From: Methanocaldococcus fervens AG86
Lineage (GTDB): Archaea; AGJL01; Methanococci; Methanococcales; Methanocaldococcaceae
Assembly (NCBI RefSeq): GCF_000023985.1
Contig: NC_013156.1
Location: forward strand, 298,363-362,362
Length of the DNA: 64,000 nucleotides
Reading direction: 5' to 3'
Below, one piece after another: positions 1-8,279 of the stretch. Each line of letters opens with the position of its first letter. Position 1 is the first letter of the stretch. The notes beneath the pieces are model-generated. The model made no database searches. It had not been told where the DNA came from and was given only the letters and a program-made list of their open reading frames with translations. The translations under genes and the position numbers were made by a program.

Positions 1-807
1 TTGGATAAAGCATTAAAAAAATCTGTTTTAAAGAGGGTTAGGGGTTTGGATAAAGTAGGAATTATCTGCTCTGGTGGAGTTGATAGTTCCTTAATAGCTA
101 AATTAGCATCTTTGTATTGTGAAGTCATCTTATATGCTGTTGGAACTGAAAATAGTGAAGATTTAATTTATGCTGAAAAATTGACTAAGGATTTGAATTT
201 AAAATTGAGGAAGAAGATTATTTCAGAAGAGGAGTATGAAAGCTATGTGTTTAAGGTAGCTAAGGCAATAGATGAAGTTGATTTAATGAAAATAGGTGTT
301 GGAATTCCTATTTATGCCGCTTCAGAAATGGCTAAAGAAGATGGCTTAAAGGTTGTTTTGTCTGGACAAGGAGCTGATGAGTTGTTTGGTGGATATGCAA
401 GACATGAAAGGATTTATAAAGAAAAAGGGGAGGAGGAGCTGAAAAAAGAGCTATTAAAGGATGTAAATAATTTATATAAGGTGAATTTAGAAAGGGACGA
501 CCACTGCACAATGGCTAATGGAGTTGAGTTGAGAGTTCCTTTTTTAGATGAAGAGGTTGTTGAGATTGCTTTATCAATACCTGTTGATTACAAGATATCT
601 GAACTCAGAAAAAAGATTTTGAGAGATGTTGCCTCTCAATATTTGCCTGATTATATAGCTTATAGACCAAAAAAAGCCGCTCAATATGGAAGCGGTGGGG
701 AAAAGATAATTTATAAAGTTGCTAAAAAATATGGATTTTCAAAGAAAAAAATTAATGAGTTTTTAGAGATGTTAAAGAAGAAAATTATTGATGAGATTAA
801 TGAGTGA
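1..807 (+). CDS. Asparagine synthase-domain (PP-loop) protein, 5' end possibly outside the window
   Basis: The protein has the ATP-pyrophosphatase P-loop SGGVDSS at residues 24-30 and the SGQGADELFGG motif at 121-131, both typical of the synthetase half of AsnB, which makes asparagine from aspartate, ATP and an ammonia source. No N-terminal glutaminase domain is visible. The reading frame begins at base 1 with TTG and no upstream bases are available to test a ribosome binding site. This may therefore be the C-terminal part of a full-length AsnB cut by the window edge, or a genuinely short synthetase-only paralogue. Its stop (TGA at 805-807) sits within the ribosome binding region of the next gene, so the two are probably co-transcribed. 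The family call is firm; substrate and completeness are not. Confidence 0.75.
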   Translation: MDKALKKSVLKRVRGLDKVGIICSGGVDSSLIAKLASLYCEVILYAVGTENSEDLIYAEKLTKDLNLKLRKKIISEEEYESYVFKVAKAIDEVDLMKIGVGIPIYAASEMAKEDGLKVVLSGQGADELFGGYARHERIYKEKGEEELKKELLKDVNNLYKVNLERDDHCTMANGVELRVPFLDEEVVEIALSIPVDYKISELRKKILRDVASQYLPDYIAYRPKKAAQYGSGGEKIIYKVAKKYGFSKKKINEFLEMLKKKIIDEINE

Positions 808-812
808 TACCT

Positions 813-1586
813 ATGTTCAATAAAAAATTATTAATTGGAATGCTTCACTTAAAACCATTGCCTGGGAGTTATCATTACAACAATGACTTTGATAGTATTG
901 TAGATTTTGCAATTAAAGAAGCTAAAAAGATTGAGGAAGCTGGATTTGATGCTGTAATGATTGAAAATTTTGGAGATGCACCATTTAAAAAAGAGGCAGG
1001 TAAAATAACGATTGCATCAATGGCTGTAATAGCAAAAGCTATAAAGGAAGAGGTATCATTACCATTGGGAATAAATGTATTAAGGAACGATGCCGTTGGG
1101 GCTTATTCAATAGCTTATGTTGTTAAAGCTGATTTTATAAGAGTTAATGTCCTATCTGGCGTTGCATTTACAGACCAGGGGATTATTGAAGGAAACGCCC
1201 ATGAATTAGCTAAATTAAAAAAGCTAATACCAAGTAAAATAAAGGTCTTTGCTGATGTTCATGTTAAACATGCCTATCATTTTATAGACTTTGAAAGCTC
1301 GTTGTTGGATACCGTTGAAAGAGGTTTAGCTGATGCTGTAGTTGTTAGTGGTAAGAGAACTGGAAAAGAAGTTGATATAGAAAAATTAAAATTAGCTAAG
1401 GAGTTGGTTGATGTTCCTGTTATTGTTGGCTCTGGAACAACGTATGACAATTTAAAAAAACTTTGGGATTATGCGGATGGGTTTATAATTGGGACGTGGA
1501 TAAAGAGAGATGGAAATGTTAAAAATGAGATAGATATAGAGAGGGCTAAAAAGATTGTTAATTTAGCCAATAGGTTGAGGGGATAA
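813..1586 (+). CDS. BtpA/SgcQ-family TIM-barrel protein
   Basis: A 257-residue protein with the BtpA-family opening IGMLHLKPLPGS, followed by a pattern of alternating strands and helices ending in VIVGSGTTYDN and a phosphate-loop-like GFIIGTWIK. In cyanobacteria BtpA is linked to photosystem I assembly; in archaea the function is unknown and the fold suggests a phosphoribosyl- or phosphate-binding TIM barrel. An in-frame GTG exists at 804, but the ATG at 813 is preferred because a GTGAT ribosome binding element lies at 804-808. The gene follows the asparagine-synthase-domain gene with overlap and is followed 1 base later by the next gene, so it is within an operon. No role is inferred from that context. 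Confidence 0.8.
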   Translation: MFNKKLLIGMLHLKPLPGSYHYNNDFDSIVDFAIKEAKKIEEAGFDAVMIENFGDAPFKKEAGKITIASMAVIAKAIKEEVSLPLGINVLRNDAVGAYSIAYVVKADFIRVNVLSGVAFTDQGIIEGNAHELAKLKKLIPSKIKVFADVHVKHAYHFIDFESSLLDTVERGLADAVVVSGKRTGKEVDIEKLKLAKELVDVPVIVGSGTTYDNLKKLWDYADGFIIGTWIKRDGNVKNEIDIERAKKIVNLANRLRG

Positions 1587-1587
1587 G

Positions 1588-2472
1588 ATGATTTATTTGG
1601 CGATATTTGCTTTTGTATTTTCGGCAGTTTTTTGTTATTTTTTAATAAAAAAGATGGTTAATTATAAATTTAGTTATGATTTACACAAAAAAGAGAAGGT
1701 TAAAGTTCCGGAGATGGGAGGTTTAGCAGTTTTGTTTTCCAATGCCTTATTTATCCCCTTTGTAAATCCAACTTTTATACTGCCAATAGTTGCCGCTGGA
1801 ATTATAGGGGTTGTTGATGACATAGCCAAATTATCACCAAAAGAAAAATTAATACTGCTTTTTACCTCTGGATTGATTGTAGGGGTTTTGTTTTACAATA
1901 GCTCATATATAAGTTGGATTGATATTTTAATTGTTGCTTTTGGAATTATGATTTTTTCAAATTTAACGAACATGTTGGCTGGTTTCAACGGATTAGAAAT
2001 AGGAATGGGAGTTATTGCCTCTACTTCATTGGCAGTAGTTTTATTTTTAGATAATTGCACATCTGGATTTTTATCAGCTTTAATAGTCTCTGCCTCTTAC
2101 TTTGGATTGCTGATATTTAACAAATATCCGGCAAAGATATTTCCGGGAGATGTAGGCACTCTCCCAATTGGAGCTTTTTTAGCTTCTTTGGCAGTGATAT
2201 ATAAGGAATATGTCTCATTTTTAATTATAATGATGCCTTATATTATAGATGCCTCTTTAAAGTATTTAAGTGCTGGCGTTATGAGTAGGGATGAGCATAA
2301 GCCAACAACTTTAGGAGAAGATGGAAGATTATATTACATAGGAGGTTATCTTTCTTTACCAAGGTTAATATTGAAATATAAGGCAATGAAAGAGTACCAA
2401 TTGGTTTTAATTTTATGGATTATTGGGGCATTATTTGGGATGGCTGGAATTTTAATAGCATCAATAATTTAA
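1588..2472 (+). CDS. MraY/WecA/AglH-like GlcNAc-1-phosphate transferase, membrane
   Basis: A polytopic membrane protein of 294 residues from the polyprenyl/dolichyl-phosphate sugar-1-phosphate transferase family (glycosyltransferase 4). Diagnostic features are PEMGGLAVLF near residue 41, GVVDDIAKLSPKEK near 73-88 (the Asp-Asp metal site), NLTNMLAGFNGLE near 127, and IFPGDVGTLPIGA near 183-196. About ten hydrophobic segments are apparent. The family transfers a sugar phosphate from a UDP-sugar to a lipid phosphate at the cytoplasmic face; in methanogens it is the first step of N-glycan lipid assembly (AglH-type). This specific substrate is inferred. It starts immediately after the BtpA-like gene, and the CCA-adding enzyme gene begins just behind it. 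Confidence 0.8.
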   Translation: MIYLAIFAFVFSAVFCYFLIKKMVNYKFSYDLHKKEKVKVPEMGGLAVLFSNALFIPFVNPTFILPIVAAGIIGVVDDIAKLSPKEKLILLFTSGLIVGVLFYNSSYISWIDILIVAFGIMIFSNLTNMLAGFNGLEIGMGVIASTSLAVVLFLDNCTSGFLSALIVSASYFGLLIFNKYPAKIFPGDVGTLPIGAFLASLAVIYKEYVSFLIIMMPYIIDASLKYLSAGVMSRDEHKPTTLGEDGRLYYIGGYLSLPRLILKYKAMKEYQLVLILWIIGALFGMAGILIASII

Positions 2473-2483
2473 CGGTGATTATT

Positions 2484-3779
2484 TTGATAGAAGAGATATT
2501 TAAAGAAGTTTTAAAAGAGATAAAACCTTCAAAAACTGAGATGGAAAAGCTAAAAATTAAAGCAAATGAAATTATTGACAAAATTTGGGAGGTAATTAAA
2601 GAAAATAACTATCCAGTTTTAGAAGTTTTGTTAGTTGGCTCTTCAGCAAGAAATACAAATTTAAAAGATGATTATGATATAGATATTTTTATCCTATTTG
2701 ATAAATCAACTTCTGAAGATGAATTGGAAGAAATGGGGTTAAATATTGGTATAGAGACAATAAAAAGATTAAACGGCTCTTACAAAATAAACTACGCCTC
2801 CCACCCTTATGTTAATGGTAAGGTTGATGAGTATGAGGTAGATATAGTTCCATGCTACAAAATAGATTTTGGAGAAAAGATAATCTCTGCCGTTGATAGA
2901 ACTCCTTTACATCACAAATTTTTAAAGGATAGGTTGAATGAAAAATTATGCGATGAGGTTAGATTGTTAAAGGCATTTTTAAAAAGTTTGGGATTATATG
3001 GCTCAGATGTTAAAACTAAAGGATTCTCTGGATATCTATGCGAGTTGTTGATTTTGCATTACGGATCATTTATAAATCTATTAAAAGATGCTCAAAATTG
3101 GAAGATTGGGAAGAAAATTATTTTAAAAGATATCTTTGAGATTTATAAGGATGTTGATATTAATAAATTAAAAAAATTTGAAGAGCCATTTGTTGTCTAT
3201 GACCCTGTAGATTTAAATAGAAATGTTGCATCTCCATTAAGTAAAGAGAATTTCTGCGAATTTATATTTTATGCACGAGAGTTTTTAAAAAATCCTTCTA
3301 TCGAATTCTTTAAAGATTATGCTAAAAAATTGGAAAAGATTTTAGAAGATAGGGAGCATGGTTATAGGTTGATATTAAAAATTCCAAGAGAAGATGTTGT
3401 TGATGACATTATCTATCCACAAATGGAAAAGCTTCAAAAAAGTATAAATAAAGCTATTACAAAAAATGAATTTGTAATTTTGGATAGTAAGTGTTTTGCA
3501 GATGAGGATTATTGTTATCTATATTGGGAATTTTTAGTTCATAAATTGCCAAGAGTTGCATTAAGGGAAGGTCCTCCAATATTTGAAAAGGAGAGGGCTG
3601 AGAGATTTTTAAAAAAGTATGATAAAGTTTTTATTAAGGATTGTAAGTTATTTGCATATACTGAGAGGAAATACTACCATATAATTGATTTATTTAAAGA
3701 TATTGTTAATGGGAATTTACAGAATATATCTATTCCAAAATACGTTAATCCAAGAAAAGGTGAAATTATAGAGTTATAA
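2484..3779 (+). CDS. cca: CCA-adding tRNA nucleotidyltransferase (archaeal class I)
   Basis: Template-independent addition of CCA to tRNA 3' ends. The nucleotidyltransferase signature GSSARNT at about residues 52-58 is followed by the metal-binding D-I-D (D65, D67), and a third acidic residue lies in VDIVPCYKI. Length 431 residues is close to that of characterised archaeal class I enzymes. An upstream in-frame ATG at 2415 would overlap the previous gene by 58 bases. I choose TTG at 2484 because a perfect GGTGATT ribosome binding site lies at 2474-2480 and the family N-terminus begins near this point. Both tRNA genes seen in this window encode CCA themselves, so the enzyme would act mainly in repair there. 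Confidence 0.93.
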   Translation: MIEEIFKEVLKEIKPSKTEMEKLKIKANEIIDKIWEVIKENNYPVLEVLLVGSSARNTNLKDDYDIDIFILFDKSTSEDELEEMGLNIGIETIKRLNGSYKINYASHPYVNGKVDEYEVDIVPCYKIDFGEKIISAVDRTPLHHKFLKDRLNEKLCDEVRLLKAFLKSLGLYGSDVKTKGFSGYLCELLILHYGSFINLLKDAQNWKIGKKIILKDIFEIYKDVDINKLKKFEEPFVVYDPVDLNRNVASPLSKENFCEFIFYAREFLKNPSIEFFKDYAKKLEKILEDREHGYRLILKIPREDVVDDIIYPQMEKLQKSINKAITKNEFVILDSKCFADEDYCYLYWEFLVHKLPRVALREGPPIFEKERAERFLKKYDKVFIKDCKLFAYTERKYYHIIDLFKDIVNGNLQNISIPKYVNPRKGEIIEL

Positions 3780-3808
3780 TAAAAGGATAGGTATAGAGTT
3801 GAGAGATT

Positions 3809-5269
3809 ATGGAGAATACAAGTAATTTGATAAAAAATGCAAATGAATTTTTAGATTCTTTAAATGAACTCAGTGAAAAATTAAAAGAGGTAGTTGATAG
3901 TATAAAAAATAAAACCATTGATAAAACTGAATTGTTAAATATTATATTGATGCTGGAAAAGAATTTAGAGATTCTGCAGGATTTAAAATCAAAAATGGAA
4001 TTTTTAGAATTTGATTCTCCATATAAGAACGTTGGAAAGTTAAAAGGTTGTTATGATAACGAAGGTTTACAGGAAATAGCAAATTACAGCACATATTTAA
4101 GAAGGATTGCCAGTGAAAAGAAAGGAATATTAGAAAGAGTTAGGCATGCGTTAGTGGCACATAAAATTGCTTTAGCACATTTAACTGAAGATATTGGGAA
4201 CATAGATTTACCCCCAAACTTACCATTGGATGGTTCTTACAAAAAGGTAATGTTTGAATTCCCTCCTTACTTAGTTACAACCTATAAAGAATTTTTAGAC
4301 ATTTTAGAGCCAAAAGGTAGGGGAATTTTAACCTCCTATACCATATCACTTATAGTTGTTGAGAAAGGGAAGAGAGAGTTTAAAAGGATTAAAATTGAAG
4401 ATAAAAATTATGAAAAATATATTAAGGAGAAATTTGGAAATGCAATAATTACTTCAATAAAAAGAAATTTCTCAAAGAATAAGATTATTGATGACCAATA
4501 TGTTAGAAGAGTTTTGGCAATTGGCTATTTAAACACCTACAAAGATGAAATTGAAAAGGCAATAAATGAAAAAATTGATAAATTGCTTAATGAGGAAGAA
4601 AAAAAATGCCTTAAAAAATATTTAGAGCTCTGCCTAATGTTTAGAGATGAAGCGGACGTAAGTGGGGGCGTTTTAGATATTAGATGTATGGAAGAGAAGA
4701 AATTGAAAGAAATTGAACTTAAAGAAATGTTAGAAAAAGAAGGCTTATATAAAGATGGTGAGCCAATAGGATTATTAAAAAAAGCAATTAGAATCAAAAA
4801 CGAGCTATCTAAGAAAATAGCAAAAGATATATTGATAAAAAAATTTTCTGAGGATGTTTTTAAATTCTATCTCTACAAAACACCAGATGAAAGGGCGAGA
4901 AGTAATTTATTCCCATCTATTATGATAACTCCGCAAAAAGGGTTTTTATCTTGGATGAAAGTTGAGGGAGTTAATTGCGTTGATGTCTTAGATTTAAAGT
5001 TTAAATTGGAGGAGGAACTGCCAAAATACCAAATTCCTTTAAAGAATATTGGAGGAGTAGCTCTATATTTAATTCACGATTGGGAAGCTGTGAAAAGATT
5101 TAACTTCAATAAAAAAGATATTGAGGACTTATTGAAAAAAATAGCTCTAATAGAGCCAATAAAAGAAATTTTGAAGGATAAAAATGTAGATGTTAGTAAG
5201 TTAGAGAAGTTTGGTAAAGTTAAAAAAGAGAAAACTAAGAAGTTTTTGGATTTGTTGGGCGGGCTATAA
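3809..5269 (+). CDS. Conserved protein of unknown function (possibly DUF530 type)
   Basis: A 486-residue, probably soluble protein. The first 110 residues are rich in heptad-like Leu/Ile/Lys/Glu and likely form coiled-coil helices. The middle contains an alpha/beta stretch (SLIVVEKGKREFKRIKIEDKN). A patch with several cysteines lies near residues 270-295. The C-terminus ends KKFLDLLGGL. I do not recognise a catalytic motif; from memory it may belong to the methanogen-restricted DUF530 family, which I cannot verify. It follows the CCA-adding gene by 29 bases, with a weak GAGAGATT-type ribosome binding site. The last ~35 bases of the gene, including the stop, are repeated downstream at 5351-5384 beyond a hairpin element, suggesting the original 3' end was altered by an insertion. 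Confidence 0.7.
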   Translation: MENTSNLIKNANEFLDSLNELSEKLKEVVDSIKNKTIDKTELLNIILMLEKNLEILQDLKSKMEFLEFDSPYKNVGKLKGCYDNEGLQEIANYSTYLRRIASEKKGILERVRHALVAHKIALAHLTEDIGNIDLPPNLPLDGSYKKVMFEFPPYLVTTYKEFLDILEPKGRGILTSYTISLIVVEKGKREFKRIKIEDKNYEKYIKEKFGNAIITSIKRNFSKNKIIDDQYVRRVLAIGYLNTYKDEIEKAINEKIDKLLNEEEKKCLKKYLELCLMFRDEADVSGGVLDIRCMEEKKLKEIELKEMLEKEGLYKDGEPIGLLKKAIRIKNELSKKIAKDILIKKFSEDVFKFYLYKTPDERARSNLFPSIMITPQKGFLSWMKVEGVNCVDVLDLKFKLEEELPKYQIPLKNIGGVALYLIHDWEAVKRFNFNKKDIEDLLKKIALIEPIKEILKDKNVDVSKLEKFGKVKKEKTKKFLDLLGGL

Positions 5270-5384
5270 ATTTAAAATGGACGTTAATTAGGGCTGAAAG
5301 CCCTAACTTAATGGACGTGAGATATCCCAATAGGAGGTTTCCTCCCATGGCTAAGAAGTTTTTGGATTTATTGGGAGGTTATAA
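5235..5384. repeat. Palindromic element A with duplicated gene tail
   Basis: A hairpin-rich insert (5270-5350) lies between two near-copies of a ~35-base sequence, 5235-5269 and 5351-5384. The copies share 19 identical bases (CTAAGAAGTTTTTGGATTT) followed by a diverged end that still reads to TATAA. The left copy is the end of the coding sequence of the upstream gene. Inside the insert are a 7-bp stem at 5289-5305 (TAGGGCT-GAA-AGCCCTA), itself bounded by a 9-base direct repeat AATGGACGT (5276-5284 and 5310-5318), and a second hairpin at 5327-5350. The second hairpin resembles the CCAATAGGG...CCTATGG module of the longer elements at 25391 and 61520. Confidence 0.7.
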
Positions 5385-5412
5385 CTTTAGTTGTAAAAAT
5401 AACTTAATTTCA

Positions 5413-5940
5413 TTAAGCGGAGCGTAATTCATCAACTGTAACCAATGGAATTAATTTAACATTCTCCTTCTCCAAATTTTCTTTAGCACCCTCTAACCTA
5501 TCTACAACAACAAAAACCTTATCAACAATCCCACCATTTTCTCTAATCTCATTAACTGCCTTCAAAACACTACCTCCAGTTGTAGTAACATCCTCTACAA
5601 TAACTACCCTATCTCCTTCTTTTAATTCCCCTTCTATTTTATTTTTAGTTCCATAATCCTTTGGTTTTTTTCTAACAATCAACAAAGGCTTTTGTGCAAT
5701 AATTGAAACGGCAGTTGCTATTGGAACAGAACCGAGTTCAACACCAGCAACTTTTACATCTTCATCCCTTATTTGCTCAGCAATCATTTCCCCAACTAAC
5801 TTTAAAATCTCTGGATTTGTCGTAGCTTTCTTTATATCTATGTAATAGTTGCTCTTTTTACCAGAAGCTAAAATAAACTCTCCAAATTTTATACATCCAA
5901 TATCTCTAAGTAGTTTTATTAATTTAGATTTTTTATCCAT
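5413..5940 (-). CDS. pyrE: Orotate phosphoribosyltransferase
   Basis: Converts orotate and PRPP to OMP in pyrimidine synthesis. The PRPP-binding motif [13 protein letters not shown] lies at about residues 111-123 and the conserved K-K-P-K-D-Y-G-T segment at about 90-97; length (175 residues) is normal for the archaeal enzyme. A TTG at 5952 is possible, but GGTGATAATT directly before the ATG at 5940 fixes the start there. It is transcribed away from purP, its right neighbour, only in the sense that both run leftward with 88 bases between them, so they may share a transcript. Left of it the intergenic region carries palindromic element A. Confidence 0.95.
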   Translation of the reverse strand: MDKKSKLIKLLRDIGCIKFGEFILASGKKSNYYIDIKKATTNPEILKLVGEMIAEQIRDEDVKVAGVELGSVPIATAVSIIAQKPLLIVRKKPKDYGTKNKIEGELKEGDRVVIVEDVTTTGGSVLKAVNEIRENGGIVDKVFVVVDRLEGAKENLEKENVKLIPLVTVDELRSA

Positions 5941-6028
5941 AATTATCACCAAATGTTTAAATTTATTTAAATTTAAAAAACGCTGTTTAAATTAATACAA
6001 CAACTAAAACAAAAATAGTATAAAAGAT

Positions 6029-7114
6029 TTATGAAATAACTTTATCAATCATATCCAATTGTAGAGCCATCTTTATCTCTCTCGCTATTCTTTGTCCCAT
6101 GCTCAATGGCTCAGCGTTGTATAGGAATGAGTAAGGGCTACCATTCATAAAGCTGTTTGTTCCTCCATCAACTCTTGCACTCATCTCAAAAACAACCAGT
6201 TCGAGGTTTTCATTGCATAATGTTTGTAGACAGAACGGCCCAATCATTCCTGGAGGAACTAGCTCTTTTGCCTTTGCAACCAATTTATCTCCAATATCAA
6301 ACACTTGTGGTAATAAACTCTCTCTAATAACAACTGGAATGTTTCCTGTGATAACATAGCTTGGATTTATATCCATCTCTAACTGGTCTTTTGCTGGAAT
6401 CCTAACTAAACCATCTATATTACTCTCGTATCTTTTATCCATCCCCAATAACTCAACTTCATCCTTTAATGGGGAGTAGAAGTAATGGATACAGAAGTTT
6501 GTTCCAACTACATATTCTTCAATATGTGCGTTAGCTATATCTTCATCACTCAATATTCCCCTATTTTTCAACTCCTCCGCCTTTTTATAAAACTCTTCTG
6601 TTGATGAGGCTATGAAATAACCTCTACCTCCTCTTGCCCCCGGGAATTTAACTATAACTGTTCCATCAATATCCTCTGGGCTTTCATACTTCTTAGGAAC
6701 TCTTACCCCTGCCTCTCTCAACAATTTCCCTTCTAAACTTCTTTCTGACTCCCATCTTAATATTGCCCTATTTCCAAACATTGGAACTAAAAAATTGTTT
6801 TCAACGTTATCTAAACCACAATAAGCGATAAAAGAGCCATGTGGAACCACTATAGCATTTAATTCCCTCAATTTCTCTTGAATCTCTTCATTTTTTATAT
6901 CAGAAAAGTTATCAACATATATAAATTTGTCAGCAACTTTGAACCTCTTGTATGGGACATCCCTCCCTTTCATAGTTATACAAACAGTAGAAAAGCCTTC
7001 TAACTTTGCTCCTTTTAAAATATGTAGGGATGTGTGGCTCCCCAACGTTGCTATTGTTATCTCATCTTTGTTGTATTTGTCAAAAATCTCTAAAATTTCT
7101 TCTTTTTTAATCAT
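6029..7114 (-). CDS. purP: Formate-dependent FAICAR synthetase (PurP)
   Basis: ATP-grasp enzyme that forms 5-formaminoimidazole-4-carboxamide ribonucleotide from AICAR, formate and ATP, the archaeal replacement of the folate-dependent step. Recognisable segments include TLGSHTSLHILKGAK at about 24-38, the ATP-grasp stretch VIVKFPGARGGRGYF near 153-167, and the C-terminal VFEMSARVDGGTNSFMNG with the metal-binding Glu/Asn region. Length of 361 residues equals the M. jannaschii protein as I remember it. Translation starts after an AGGTGAAAT ribosome binding site. PurP and PurT (at 56-57 kb) are two formate-using purine enzymes in the same window. Divergent from the L31e gene with ~200 bases between. 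Confidence 0.95.
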   Translation of the reverse strand: MIKKEEILEIFDKYNKDEITIATLGSHTSLHILKGAKLEGFSTVCITMKGRDVPYKRFKVADKFIYVDNFSDIKNEEIQEKLRELNAIVVPHGSFIAYCGLDNVENNFLVPMFGNRAILRWESERSLEGKLLREAGVRVPKKYESPEDIDGTVIVKFPGARGGRGYFIASSTEEFYKKAEELKNRGILSDEDIANAHIEEYVVGTNFCIHYFYSPLKDEVELLGMDKRYESNIDGLVRIPAKDQLEMDINPSYVITGNIPVVIRESLLPQVFDIGDKLVAKAKELVPPGMIGPFCLQTLCNENLELVVFEMSARVDGGTNSFMNGSPYSFLYNAEPLSMGQRIAREIKMALQLDMIDKVIS

Positions 7115-7322
7115 CTATTTCACCTGGTAGGTTAGATAATATTAAATTTTTAAAAAAGAGTATATAATAATTACCACTAAGCTTTGGTGTCTTTAAATCT
7201 ACCAAATCATTATATTTTATAAAAAATTACCAATACTAAATCACCGTAATCTTTAAATATTCATTTCAATATCTCTAAGGTAAGAATATTTTTATTGCTT
7301 AATTATTTTGGAGGTGTGGATA

Positions 7323-7571
7323 ATGGAAGAAAGAATATATACAATTCCATTGAGGGATGTTATAAACAAATCAGTTAGAAACAAAAGAGCTCCAAGAGCT
7401 ATAAGGAAAATAAAGCAATTTTTAATGAGACACATGAAGGCAGATGTCGTTAAGATAGACAACGAGTTAAATGAAAAAATTTGGGCAAGAGGAATTCAAA
7501 AACCACCTGCAAGAGTCAGAGTTAAAGCAGTTAAAGAAGGAAATGTTGTTATAGCAACACTTGCAGAGTAA
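7323..7571 (+). CDS. rpl31e: 50S ribosomal protein L31e
   Basis: An 82-residue basic protein matching archaeal L31e: [15 protein letters not shown] at the N-terminus, the [17 protein letters not shown] core, and [13 protein letters not shown] near the end. It sits at the peptide-exit side of the large subunit. GGAGGTG at 7311-7317 precedes the ATG at 7323, so the in-frame ATG at 7308 is rejected as start. A TATA-like CTTTAAATATT at about 7250-7260 is a plausible promoter. The aIF6 gene follows 27 bases after the stop, and both act in 50S biogenesis or function, so co-transcription makes sense. Confidence 0.96.
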   Translation: MEERIYTIPLRDVINKSVRNKRAPRAIRKIKQFLMRHMKADVVKIDNELNEKIWARGIQKPPARVRVKAVKEGNVVIATLAE

Positions 7572-7598
7572 ATAATTTAAATCTAACATGTGATGGCT

Positions 7599-8279
7599 AT
7601 GATTATAAGAAAATACTTTTCAGGAATCCCTACAATTGGTGTATTGGCTACTACAACCGAGGATTTCACTCTATTACCAATTTTTCTTGAAAAAAATGAT
7701 GTTGATGAAGTTTCTGAAGTTTTAGGTACTAAATGCCTCCAAATCAATATTGGAGGTAGCTCTCTAATAGGCTCTTTATCAGTTGCAAATAAATATGGGC
7801 TTTTATTACCAAAAATTGTTGAAGATGAAGAACTAAAGAAGATAAAGAATTTTTTAAAAGAAAATGATTTTGATTTAACTATAGAAATTATAAAATCAAA
7901 AAACACGGCTTTAGGTAACTTAATATTAACAAACGATAAAGGAAGTTTAATTTCCGTAGAATTAAAAGACTTCAAAAAAGAGATTGAAGATGCTTTAAAT
8001 GTTGAGGTTGAAGTTGGCACTATTGCTGAACTTCCAACCGTTGGAAGTAATGCCGTTGTAACAAATAAAGGTTGTTTAACCCATCCATTAGTTGAAGATG
8101 AAGAGCTTGAATTTTTAAAAAGCTTGTTTAAAGTGGAATATATTGGCAAAGGGACAGCAAATAAAGGAACCACTTCAGTTGGAGCATGTATTATAGCAAA
8201 CTCTAAGGGAGCTGTAGTTGGAGGAGACACAACTGGTCCAGAGCTTTTAATGATTGAGGATGCGTTAGGATTAATTTAA
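7599..8279 (+). CDS. eif6: Translation initiation factor aIF6
   Basis: Anti-association factor that binds the 50S subunit, keeps it from joining 30S, and acts in 50S maturation. The sequence is a five-fold repeat of ~45 residues with the typical MIIRKYFSGIPTIGVLA start, GGSSLIGSLSVANKYGLLLP, TALGNLILTNDKG, ELPTVGSNAVVTNKGCL and TTSVGACIIANSKGAVVG. The 226-residue length is standard. A GTGAT ribosome binding element (7590-7594) supports ATG 7599 over the overlapping GTG at 7590. Its stop codon overlaps by 4 bases with the stop of the convergent CobT-like gene. It follows L31e and is probably in its operon. Confidence 0.97.
   Translation: MIIRKYFSGIPTIGVLATTTEDFTLLPIFLEKNDVDEVSEVLGTKCLQINIGGSSLIGSLSVANKYGLLLPKIVEDEELKKIKNFLKENDFDLTIEIIKSKNTALGNLILTNDKGSLISVELKDFKKEIEDALNVEVEVGTIAELPTVGSNAVVTNKGCLTHPLVEDEELEFLKSLFKVEYIGKGTANKGTTSVGACIIANSKGAVVGGDTTGPELLMIEDALGLI

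Noticed and set aside
2415-2483. Longer N-terminus of the CCA-adding enzyme from ATG 2415
   Set aside because: It overlaps the preceding gene by 58 bases, the extra residues do not fit the family, and GGTGATT directly precedes TTG 2484.
7583-8230. Long open frame (215 codons) antisense to aIF6
   Set aside because: It mirrors the aIF6 gene, has low-complexity Ser/Phe/Ile composition typical of antisense translation in AT-rich DNA, and aIF6 is an unambiguous gene.
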